Shown: piece by piece, positions 43,929 through 51,562 of the stretch
How positions within the stretch are numbered: the stretch's first letter is position 1
Layout of the letters: every line of letters begins with the position of its first letter
Assembly: GCA_937877715.1 (NCBI GenBank)
Contig: CALEHW010000059.1
Coordinates: 1-64,000 of the forward strand
Reading direction: 5' to 3'
Source of the DNA: an uncultured Methylophaga sp.
GTDB lineage: Bacteria > Pseudomonadota > Gammaproteobacteria > GCF-002020875
DNA: 64,000 nt
Translations under genes and position numbers: made by a program
Notes under the pieces: generated by a model
What the model was told of the DNA's origin: nothing
The model's database searches: none
What the model saw: the letters and a program-made list of their open reading frames with translations, nothing else

Positions 43929-46505
43929 CTAGCTGAAAATCAGCTCTTCCCCGCTGAGATCCACCTTTACCACATCTCCTTGCAGATACTCCCCAGCCAA
44001 GATCTTCTGTGCCAGCGGGTTCTCAATTTGGTTCTGGATTGCCCGTTTGAGTGGACGCGCCCCGTAGACAGGATCAAATCCTGCATCGCCCAGACGGTCC
44101 AGAGCAGCCTCACTGATCTCCAATCCGATCTCGCGATCGGCGAGACGCTGGTGAAGGTACTCCACCTGAATTTTAGCGATGGCTCGAATCTCATCCTTAC
44201 CAAGAGGATGAAAGACCACTGACTCATCAACCCGATTAATGAACTCGGGACGGAAGTGAGAGCCGACAATCTCCATAACAGCCTCTTTCATCACATCATA
44301 ATTTTCCGAGCCAGAGAGTTGCTGAATCTGCTGTGACCCCAGATTAGAGGTCATCACAATAACGGTATTACGAAAATCAACCGTACGCCCCTGGCCATCA
44401 GTAAGGCGTCCATCATCCAGCACCTGGAGCAGCACATTGAATACATCAGGGTGCGCCTTCTCCACCTCATCCATCAAAATAACAGAATATGGTTTTCTCC
44501 GTACCGCCTCAGTCAGGTATCCACCCTCCTCATAACCTACATATCCAGGGGGGGCGCCAATCAGACGTGCTACCGAGTGCTTTTCCATAAACTCCGACAT
44601 ATCAATGCGCACCATTGCCTCCTCGGTATCGAAGAGGAATTGTGCCAGAGCCTTGGTAAGCTCGGTCTTACCGACCCCAGTTGGACCAAGAAAGAGGAAA
44701 GATCCGTTGGGGCGGTTAGGATCAGAGAGCCCTGCTCGGGAGCGACGAATCGCGTTTGAGACCGCCTCTACCGCCTCATTCTGGCCAATTACCCGCTGCT
44801 TAATCACATCCTCCATCCGCAACAGTTTGTCCCTCTCCCCCTCCAACATCTTGGAGACAGGAATCCCTGTCCACTTGGAAACCACCTCGGCAACCTCCTC
44901 ATCGGTCACCTTGTTGCGAAGCAGTTGATTCTCTTTCTGCTCTACTTCTGCCTCCGCAGCTGCAGCCAATTGCTGCTCCAGCTCAGGAATCTTTCCATAC
45001 TGCAACTCCGACATCCGCGCCAGATCACCGGCACGATGCGCTGTCTCTAGCTCGATTCTGGACTGTTCAAGTTCCTCCTTAATATGAGTTGTGCCCTGTA
45101 CCGCAGACTTCTCCGCCTTCCATATCTCCTCTAGATCGGAGTATTCACGCTCCAAACGATCCAACTCCTCCTGTAGATCATCCAGTCGCTTTTTCGATGC
45201 CTCGTCACTCTCTTTTTTCAGCGCCTCACGTTCAATCTTGAGCTGAATCACCCGACGGTCAAGCTTGTCCATCTCCTCCGGCATGGAGTCGATCTCCATA
45301 CGGATCTTGGATCCAGCCTCATCCATCAAATCAATCGCCTTATCCGGTAGCTGGCGGTCGGTAATATAGCGGTGTGACAAAGTTGCAGCTGCAACAATTG
45401 CAGGATCTGTAATATCGATACCGTGATGAACCTCATAACGCTCCTTAAGACCACGCAAGATCGCGATGGTATCCTCTACAGAGGGCTCATCCACCAAAAC
45501 CTTCTGGAATCTTCTCTCAAGAGCTGCATCCTTCTCCACGTACTTACGATACTCATCAATCGTAGTTGCTCCCACACAGTGAAGCTCACCTCGCGCCAGC
45601 GCAGGCTTAAGCATATTTCCAGCATCCATTGAACCTTCAGCCTTACCCGCCCCTACCATGGTGTGAATCTCATCAATAAAGAGAATCACCTGACCCTCCT
45701 GCTTGCTGAGATCATTGAGTACCCCCTTGAGGCGCTCCTCAAATTCACCACGGAATTTTGCCCCTGCAATCAGTGCGCCCATATCGAGCGAGAGTAGCCG
45801 CTTTCCCTTTATTCCCTCAGGGACCTCACCATTTACAATGCGCTGTGCCAGCCCCTCAACAATTGCAGTCTTTCCAACCCCGGGCTCACCAATCAGCACG
45901 GGGTTATTTTTGGTGCGACGCTGCAGGACCTGGATGGCTCTGCGGATCTCATCATCACGACCAATTACCGGATCAAGCTTTCCCTGTTCGGCTCTTTCAG
46001 TTAAATCAATCGTATATTTTTCAAGTGCTTGCCTTTGCTCCTCAGCGTTTGGATCATCCACACTCTCGCCCCCACGCAGTTGCTCCACCGCCTGCTCCAG
46101 GGAGCCCTTGGCAGCCCCAGCTTTTCTCAACAACTCCCCCAAACCCCCTTTGTCATCCACAGCAGCCAATACAAAAAGCTCTGAGGAGATATACTGATCA
46201 CCCCGTTTTTGAGCGAGTTTATCTGTTAAATTCAACAGCTTACCAGTGTCATTGGATAACTGGACATCACCTCCCACACTTTCTACTGAGGCGAGACGAT
46301 CCATCGCCTCCCCCAGCTGGGAACGTAGTGGATTGACCTGAACTCCAGCCAGAGTCAAAAGATGACGAACTGTTCCACCCTCCTGATCCAGCAGTGCTAG
46401 CATCAGGTGAATCGGCTCAATAAACTGATGATCCCTACCTACAGCCAGTGACTGTGCATCTGATAGTGCAGCCTGAAATTTTGTTGTTAGCTTATCCATT
46501 CTCAT
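43929..46505 (-). CDS. clpB: Protein disaggregase ClpB
   Basis: This 858-residue Hsp100 chaperone resolves aggregates with DnaK. It has an N-terminal repeat domain (1-145), NBD1 with Walker A GEPGVGKT (about 206), the ClpB-specific coiled-coil middle domain (about 405-525), and NBD2 with GPTGVGKTE (about 606). The frame is open to 46568, but [18 protein letters not shown] at 46505 matches the family start and has ttggagc upstream. A heat-shock-type promoter lies at 46542-46568. Confidence 0.97.
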   Translation of the reverse strand: MRMDKLTTKFQAALSDAQSLAVGRDHQFIEPIHLMLALLDQEGGTVRHLLTLAGVQVNPLRSQLGEAMDRLASVESVGGDVQLSNDTGKLLNLTDKLAQKRGDQYISSELFVLAAVDDKGGLGELLRKAGAAKGSLEQAVEQLRGGESVDDPNAEEQRQALEKYTIDLTERAEQGKLDPVIGRDDEIRRAIQVLQRRTKNNPVLIGEPGVGKTAIVEGLAQRIVNGEVPEGIKGKRLLSLDMGALIAGAKFRGEFEERLKGVLNDLSKQEGQVILFIDEIHTMVGAGKAEGSMDAGNMLKPALARGELHCVGATTIDEYRKYVEKDAALERRFQKVLVDEPSVEDTIAILRGLKERYEVHHGIDITDPAIVAAATLSHRYITDRQLPDKAIDLMDEAGSKIRMEIDSMPEEMDKLDRRVIQLKIEREALKKESDEASKKRLDDLQEELDRLEREYSDLEEIWKAEKSAVQGTTHIKEELEQSRIELETAHRAGDLARMSELQYGKIPELEQQLAAAAEAEVEQKENQLLRNKVTDEEVAEVVSKWTGIPVSKMLEGERDKLLRMEDVIKQRVIGQNEAVEAVSNAIRRSRAGLSDPNRPNGSFLFLGPTGVGKTELTKALAQFLFDTEEAMVRIDMSEFMEKHSVARLIGAPPGYVGYEEGGYLTEAVRRKPYSVILMDEVEKAHPDVFNVLLQVLDDGRLTDGQGRTVDFRNTVIVMTSNLGSQQIQQLSGSENYDVMKEAVMEIVGSHFRPEFINRVDESVVFHPLGKDEIRAIAKIQVEYLHQRLADREIGLEISEAALDRLGDAGFDPVYGARPLKRAIQNQIENPLAQKILAGEYLQGDVVKVDLSGEELIFS

Positions 46506-46541
46506 GAGTATGTTGCTCCAATAATTTTTGATCTCCCCTTT

Positions 46542-46568
46542 TAATGGGGGCATTTTTTCACTTTTCAA
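46542..46568 (-). promoter_or_regulatory. Sigma-32-type promoter of clpB
   Basis: On the minus strand, TTGAAA (46563-46568) and CCCCATTA (46542-46549) are separated by 13 bp, matching the heat-shock sigma consensus (CTTGAA, 13-14 bp, CCCCAT-T) at nearly every position. The start would be near 46535, 30 nt before the ATG. The element abuts repeat B4. Confidence 0.85.
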
Positions 46569-46573
46569 TATCT

Positions 46574-46708
46574 ATCAATCCTTGCGAAAGTAATGGCGCG
46601 CTCGCCCATGTGGCACGCTCAAGCACATCCCTGTGTTGCTCGTCTGTGGCCTTCCTGGCCACAGACGGCCACTCGTGCGAGCGCGCCATTACTTTCGCAA
46701 GGATTGAT
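46574..46708 (+). repeat. Inverted-repeat element, family B, copy B4 (32-bp perfect arms)
   Basis: The arms 46574-46605 and 46677-46708 are perfect reverse complements over 32 bp. The head (46606-46676) contains cacatccctgtgttgctcg and the perfect inner hairpin ctgtggcc/ggccacag. It lies in the divergent clpB-rimO spacer, 5 bp from the clpB -35 box and 24 bp before the rimO TATAAT. Confidence 0.92.
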
Positions 46709-46732
46709 GCTTAATCAACCCCGTTGAAACGG

Positions 46733-46738
46733 TATAAT
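46733..46738 (+). promoter_or_regulatory. Consensus -10 box of rimO, leaderless arrangement
   Basis: TATAAT is followed after six bases by the ATG of rimO at 46745, so the expected start point is the A of the ATG. No Shine-Dalgarno fits in the gap. No good -35 is seen, as the candidate TTGATG at 46704 is 23 bp away. Confidence 0.55.
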
Positions 46739-46744
46739 CTCACG

Positions 46745-48058
46745 ATGAATTTAATCCCCACCATCGGCTTTGTCAGCCTAGGCTGTCCCAAGGCAACCGT
46801 TGACTCCGAACGAATCCTTAGCCAGATTCGTGCCGATGGGTACAGGCTTGCAAACAGCTACAGTGAATCAGACCTTGTAGTGGTCAATACCTGTGGGTTT
46901 ATTGATGCCGCCATTGAGGAGTCACTGGATACCATTGGTGAGGCGATGGAGCAGAATGGCCAAGTTATTGTGACCGGCTGCCTGGGTGGCGATCGAGAGA
47001 AGATTCTCTCAAACTACCCAAACGTGCTGGCAGTGACCGGACCAAATTCAACTAAAGAGGTTATGGAATCTATCCACGCCACAGTGTCACCACCCCAAGA
47101 CCCGCTGACCAAACTACTACCAGATCGGGAGGTGCGGTTGACCCCAGACCACTACGCCTACCTCAAGATCTCCGAGGGGTGTAATCAGCACTGCAGCTTT
47201 TGCATTATTCCATCTCTACGTGGAAAGCTGGTGAGCCGGCCGATTGGTGAGGTTTTGGGTGAGGCCGAGCGGCTAGTGGAGAGCGGCGTAAAGGAGTTGC
47301 TTGTAGTATCTCAGGACAGTGCAGCCTACGGTGCCGACCTGCGCTACCGTAGTGAGATCACCAGCAACGGAGTTCTATCTACACGTATTACAACCCTAGC
47401 AGAAGAGCTTAGCAAGCTGGGGGTATGGATCCGTCTCCACTATCTCTATCCATACCCTGTCATTGACCAACTGATACCAATGATGGCAGAGGGGAAGATC
47501 CTCCCCTACCTTGATGTGCCGCTACAGCACGCCTCCCCCGCCATTCTGAAGACAATGAAACGTCCGGCAGATAGTGAGAATGCACTGCGACGAATAGAGA
47601 AGTGGCGTGAGATCTGCCCGGATATCACCATTCGCAGCACCTTTATTGTCGGCTTTCCGGGGGAGAGTGAGGCTGAATTCGGGGAGCTGCTCGATTTTCT
47701 GGAGGATGCAGAACTGGATCGTGCCGGGGCCTTTACCTACTCACCAGTTGAGGGGGCTGCCGCCAACCAGCTACCAAACCAGATTGATCCAGATATTCAG
47801 CAGGAGCGGTTAGAGCAGTTTATGCGTGTACAGAGTGAGATCAGTGCCCGCAAGCTACAGAACAGAATAGGCGAAACGGAGACAATTATCATCGATAGTG
47901 CAACGAGTGAAGGAGCTGTTGGACGTAGCCGAGGGGATGCGCCGGAGATTGATGGAGAAATTCATCTGCCTGATGCCACTAATCTGAGTTGTGGTGACAT
48001 GGTGAATGTCAGGATTGTGGCTGCCGATGAGCATGATCTTGAAGGAGAGTTGATATGA
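46745..48058 (+). CDS. rimO: Ribosomal protein S12 methylthiotransferase RimO
   Basis: RimO adds a methylthio group to Asp89 of ribosomal protein S12. This 437-residue radical SAM protein has an N-terminal UPF0004 domain (GFVSLGCPKATVDSE, VVNTCGFID, VTGCLGG cysteines), the radical SAM motif CNQHCSFCIIPSLRG and a C-terminal TRAM domain (about 370-437). The frame is open to 46724, but the ATG at 46745 is the family start. E. coli RimO has 441 residues. Confidence 0.95.
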   Translation: MNLIPTIGFVSLGCPKATVDSERILSQIRADGYRLANSYSESDLVVVNTCGFIDAAIEESLDTIGEAMEQNGQVIVTGCLGGDREKILSNYPNVLAVTGPNSTKEVMESIHATVSPPQDPLTKLLPDREVRLTPDHYAYLKISEGCNQHCSFCIIPSLRGKLVSRPIGEVLGEAERLVESGVKELLVVSQDSAAYGADLRYRSEITSNGVLSTRITTLAEELSKLGVWIRLHYLYPYPVIDQLIPMMAEGKILPYLDVPLQHASPAILKTMKRPADSENALRRIEKWREICPDITIRSTFIVGFPGESEAEFGELLDFLEDAELDRAGAFTYSPVEGAAANQLPNQIDPDIQQERLEQFMRVQSEISARKLQNRIGETETIIIDSATSEGAVGRSRGDAPEIDGEIHLPDATNLSCGDMVNVRIVAADEHDLEGELI

Positions 48059-48101
48059 GGGTGCAGTTAGAACAGTATCAAGATTTTTTGGGGCAACAAC
48101 A

Positions 48102-48785
48102 GTGCTGCTAGCAATCCTTGGAGTTTTACTGCTGGCCGTCATAACCCTCCCCCAAATGTGGGTCAAACGGGTGATGAGACAGTACAGCACCCCGGATGAT
48201 CGATATGAGATTAGTGGTAGCGAGCTGGCACGTATTATTCTCAACCGCTATGGACTTAACCATGTAGGGGTTGAGATAACCAAAGAGGGGGATCACTACG
48301 ACCCGGAGGATAGAACTGTTCGACTGAGCGAGGCCTATTTCTCCGGACGTTCTCTTGCAGCCATAACAATTGCCGCCCATGAGGTTGGTCATGCGATCCA
48401 GCACGACACCGATTACAGACCAATGGCACTGCGCTCGAGACTGGTAGGCAAGACCCGTGGTGCCGAGAAGCTGGGGGCAATGGTTTTGATGGTCTCACCA
48501 CTGTTTGCTGTCATCTCCAGAAGACCTCTTCCCGCATTGATCCTCTTTCTAGCCGGATTGGCCAGTATGGGGATGCCTGCGCTAGTCCACCTCGCCACCC
48601 TGCCGGTTGAATTTGATGCCAGCTTCAATCGGGCACTACCACTACTAAAGGCAGGGGACCATCTACATGATGGCGATGAACATGCTGCCAAAAAATTGCT
48701 GAAGGCGGCAGCTCTTACCTATGTTGCGGGGTCACTTAGTAGTCTGCTCAATTTCTGGAAGTGGCTACGGGTTCTCCGTCGATAG
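48102..48785 (+). CDS. YugP-type membrane zinc metallopeptidase
   Basis: This 227-residue putative neutral zinc metallopeptidase (YugP-like) has an N-terminal membrane helix (about 2-17), the zinc motif His93-Glu94-x-x-His97 (AAHEVGHAIQH), and two further hydrophobic segments (about 118-160). The start is GTG at 48102, with an in-frame TTG at 48090. The function is unknown; membrane protein turnover is the usual guess. Its end overlaps rsmJ by 21 bp tail to tail. Confidence 0.85.
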   Translation: MLLAILGVLLLAVITLPQMWVKRVMRQYSTPDDRYEISGSELARIILNRYGLNHVGVEITKEGDHYDPEDRTVRLSEAYFSGRSLAAITIAAHEVGHAIQHDTDYRPMALRSRLVGKTRGAEKLGAMVLMVSPLFAVISRRPLPALILFLAGLASMGMPALVHLATLPVEFDASFNRALPLLKAGDHLHDGDEHAAKKLLKAAALTYVAGSLSSLLNFWKWLRVLRR

Positions 48786-49535
48786 ATAGATATCGTAGCG
48801 CGTGCTCTTTCCTGTGATCTGAAAGTCTGGCTCTGGGTGACCAAGAGGTGGGGCCTTGCGGGGGCGCTTCACTACCACCCGTCCCCTGGCTGCCTCTCTG
48901 GCTGCATCCAGTAGCTCTTCTGTATCTTGATCCTCTCCAACCACCTCTCGGAAGAGCATCATCTCCTTTCCCGGTAGTGCACTTTTTTTCGAATGAGGGT
49001 ACATCGGATCGAGATAACAGACATCCGGTCGCCCCCCCTCAGTAAGAGATTGCAGGTAGTTGACCCCCTCCTGTTCAAGCAGTGAGGCCCTCTCTATAAC
49101 CTCCATGATCTCCGGAACAGCCACTACTCGTTCCAGACCGTCCCGCAGTAGTGCAGCTACTATTGGGGAGCGCTCCACCATGGTGACCTCACACCCCATT
49201 GATGCCAACACGAAACCATCTCTTCCAAGTCCTGCCGTCAGATCCAGTATCGATGGGGTTTTGCCATTTTTGAGACCAACCGCCTTTGCAATCAATTGCC
49301 CCCTACCGCCACCATAGCGAAAACGATGGCCCACCTTGCCTGAGACAAAATCAGCATAGACCCCGCCAATTTTGGAGTTGGTTTTCTGGAGCTCAAGGCG
49401 AGCTTCCGTGTAGGTGAGGAGAAAATCGAAACCTGCACTACTCTCTGACAGAGGGAGTTTGAGCCTCTCTGCCAGCTGCTCAGCTTTGGGTTGATCCCGT
49501 AAATTCTGAGAAACAACTGCAATAGCAACACTCAT
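48765..49535 (-). CDS. rsmJ: 16S rRNA m2G1516 methyltransferase RsmJ
   Basis: This 256-residue methyltransferase is recognised by FRYGGGRGQLIAKAVGLK, motif I ILDLTAGLGRDGFVLASMG, and the catalytic YLDPMYPHSKKSAL. E. coli RsmJ (250) is close in length. It converges with the YugP-type gene and overlaps it by 21 bp. REP-like repeat R3 lies just upstream. Confidence 0.93.
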   Translation of the reverse strand: MSVAIAVVSQNLRDQPKAEQLAERLKLPLSESSAGFDFLLTYTEARLELQKTNSKIGGVYADFVSGKVGHRFRYGGGRGQLIAKAVGLKNGKTPSILDLTAGLGRDGFVLASMGCEVTMVERSPIVAALLRDGLERVVAVPEIMEVIERASLLEQEGVNYLQSLTEGGRPDVCYLDPMYPHSKKSALPGKEMMLFREVVGEDQDTEELLDAAREAARGRVVVKRPRKAPPLGHPEPDFQITGKSTRYDIYLSTENP

Positions 49536-49548
49536 ATTGCTTCTATTG

Positions 49549-49578
49549 CTGGATCTCCGCTTACGCAGAGATGACGAT
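49549..49578 (+). repeat. REP-like palindrome, copy R3
   Basis: A ggatctccgcttacgcagag-type copy whose 8-bp stem has one mismatch (atctccgc against gcagagat). It lies in the 48-bp spacer between rsmJ and the monooxygenase gene and fills most of it. Confidence 0.8.
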
Positions 49579-49583
49579 AAACA

Positions 49584-50846
49584 CTACTCTGGTTTCTTGA
49601 TCTCATCGTGGGTACTAAACTGGTAGTCCTTGAAAAGGTGCTCCGCAGTTGGCTCCTGGTAGCTGCCATCCTCATTCTGGTTGGCAGTATCTTTCAGGCG
49701 ATAGGTGTAGTGGCCACAGGTCCAGACCTTGTACTTGCGCATATGGGTGCAGAGACAGATCTTCTCCTCAACCGAAATCTTCCTCTCATCCGGATGTGCC
49801 GCTACCGCCTCATTATAGGCATCGATGTAGCTACAGTGCCCATTGCCATCAAGCACATAACCGTAGGACTCACAGTTGGGGCGAATGCCGGAACCAATTG
49901 CCGGGGTATTTTTCAGCATCCGCATTGGATAACCGGTTGGAGAGAGGGTGTTTACCTCGATATCCTCCTCATTGGCCCCAAAATATGCCTGTTTTGCATC
50001 TGCCGGCAGCCCACACTCCTGGGCGATGGTGAAGCGGGTAGAGACTTGTATAGCCGATGCACCCTGATCAAGCAGCTTGGCACCATCTGTACCGGTAAAT
50101 ATTCCACCAGCTGGAATCACCGGAATAGTCAGATCTGACTCTCTAAGGTAGGCAAGCACCTCCTGGGTGATGGTAGCCAGATCAAACTTAGCCCAATCCA
50201 TCCCAAAACCTAGATGGCCACCCGCCAGTGGACCCTCAACCACGATAAAATCGGGCAGTCTATCCAGGCGCGCCGCCCGCTTCAGAAAGAGCTTAAGGGC
50301 ACGTACTGAGGAGACGATAATCCCGATATGGGCATCCCGAAAACGGGGATTTTCCTTGATAAGCTCAAGCGACCCAAGATGGAGTCCTGCACTGAGGGTG
50401 ATGCCGTCAATCCCCGCATCGAGTGCAGCGTTGAGGCGAACCCGCAGGGTCTCCTTGGGGTTATTCATGGTGAGTTTTTCCATACAGTTGATAAAAACTC
50501 CACCATCCCCTCGCTTGGCCGACATCGCCTCATCAACATGACGGGTCTGTGCCTCACGCAGCTCACCCAGGTCAAACTGGGCAATTGACTTGTCGGGATT
50601 GCCGACGTTGAACTTGTACTGTTTCAGTCGGTCACCAACGTATCTGGTCTTGAAATCCTTGTCGATAACTGTGGGAATCATCGCATCCGAAAGGTGGCCA
50701 ATACCACCCTGCTCCGCAAATACCAGCGCCAGATCACGGGTTGAGATATCAACCCCCATTCCACCCAACATCAGTGGGACAAACTCCTTGTTACCCAGAA
50801 TCAGGCGGTGATCATCAATGCGTTTGGAGAGGATTGAATCGGTCAT
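49584..50846 (-). CDS. Nitronate monooxygenase-like flavoprotein
   Basis: This 420-residue TIM-barrel FMN protein of the nitronate monooxygenase/2-nitropropane dioxygenase family has GGMGVDIS near the N-terminus, VEGPLAGGHLGFG (flavin phosphate loop) and PVIPAGGIFTG and GASAIQVSTRF segments. The C-terminal 80 residues are cysteine-rich (CESYGYV, EKICLCTHMRKYKVWTCGHY), which is longer than classical enzymes and could bind metal or a cluster. The physiological substrate is not evident. Confidence 0.85.
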   Translation of the reverse strand: MTDSILSKRIDDHRLILGNKEFVPLMLGGMGVDISTRDLALVFAEQGGIGHLSDAMIPTVIDKDFKTRYVGDRLKQYKFNVGNPDKSIAQFDLGELREAQTRHVDEAMSAKRGDGGVFINCMEKLTMNNPKETLRVRLNAALDAGIDGITLSAGLHLGSLELIKENPRFRDAHIGIIVSSVRALKLFLKRAARLDRLPDFIVVEGPLAGGHLGFGMDWAKFDLATITQEVLAYLRESDLTIPVIPAGGIFTGTDGAKLLDQGASAIQVSTRFTIAQECGLPADAKQAYFGANEEDIEVNTLSPTGYPMRMLKNTPAIGSGIRPNCESYGYVLDGNGHCSYIDAYNEAVAAHPDERKISVEEKICLCTHMRKYKVWTCGHYTYRLKDTANQNEDGSYQEPTAEHLFKDYQFSTHDEIKKPE

Positions 50847-50927
50847 GCAAGCACTCTATATATGGTTATTCCGGTTATCGGCAATATAATGTTTTTATCA
50901 TACAACATTCTAATGTTTAGTAACGCA

Positions 50928-51428
50928 CTACTTCCCATCACCACCAAAAATAGAATCCCAAACTATAATGATGGCACCAATGAAGATAGCGCTATCCGCA
51001 ATATTGAATGCAGGCCAGTGCCAACCCATGGCGTGCAGATCCAGAAAATCGATCACATAGCCATACTGAACCCGATCAATCAGATTACCAATTGCCCCGC
51101 CAATAATCAGTGCAATTGCAATCGCCAACCACCGCTCATCCTCACTTAGTGAACGTAGCCAACGCAATAGAAATACCGTAATTACTATAGTCACCACCAC
51201 AAAGAACCAGCGCTGCCAGCCACCTGCATCAGCCAGAAAACTGAATGCGGCTCCCTCATTCTGCATCAGTGTCAGATTCATGAATGGGATGATCTCTACC
51301 TGCCGATAGAGCTCAAGATAGTACTCAGCCAGGATCTTGGTACCCTGATCCAGAAAAAGGACCAGCGCCGAGAGGCGTAGCCACTTCAGTCCATATTTAT
51401 TAGATTCTCGATCTATACCCATAACCAT
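50928..51428 (-). CDS. lspA: Lipoprotein signal peptidase LspA
   Basis: LspA removes signal peptides from prolipoproteins after Lgt. This 166-residue protein has four membrane helices and the aspartyl pair in GNLIDRVQYGYVIDF and FNIADSAI. The frame is open to 51473, but the extra N-terminus (MDPRLREDD) is translation of REP-like repeat R4, so the start is the ATG at 51428 or 51422. It is downstream of ileS, its usual partner. Confidence 0.94.
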   Translation of the reverse strand: MVMGIDRESNKYGLKWLRLSALVLFLDQGTKILAEYYLELYRQVEIIPFMNLTLMQNEGAAFSFLADAGGWQRWFFVVVTIVITVFLLRWLRSLSEDERWLAIAIALIIGGAIGNLIDRVQYGYVIDFLDLHAMGWHWPAFNIADSAIFIGAIIIVWDSIFGGDGK

Positions 51429-51445
51429 CAAAAAACCTTTAGTTA

Positions 51446-51472
51446 CGTCATCCTCGCGAAGGCGGGGATCCA
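51446..51472 (-). repeat. REP-like palindrome, copy R4
   Basis: A minus-strand copy of the GGATCCCCGCC repeat, 18 bp upstream of the lspA start. Together with R5 it forms an inverted pair separated by 20 bp, able to fold into a long hairpin in the ileS-lspA transcript. Confidence 0.85.
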
Positions 51473-51492
51473 TAGTAGCTGAGTTATATTTT

Positions 51493-51520
51493 CTGGATCC
51501 CCGCCTTCGCAGGAATGACT
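51493..51520 (+). repeat. REP-like palindrome, copy R5
   Basis: A plus-strand copy facing R4, 43 bp from the ileS stop. The inner stem is weakened (ccgccttcgcagg), so the pairing with R4 is stronger than its own hairpin. Confidence 0.85.
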
Positions 51521-51562
51521 AAAATTTTAGAAATAACAACAGGAAAACAGGCCGTATCCATA

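Noticed and set aside
46506-46568. Longer start for clpB
   Set aside because: The extension would translate through the sigma-32-type promoter; the family start is at 46505.
48061-48111. Small plus-strand ORF (GTG start) between rimO and the metallopeptidase gene
   Set aside because: Only 16 codons, no ribosome site and it overlaps the next start; no evidence that it is translated for a purpose.
51429-51473. N-terminal extension of lspA (MDPRLREDD)
   Set aside because: It is the translation of REP-like repeat R4, a well-known annotation artefact.
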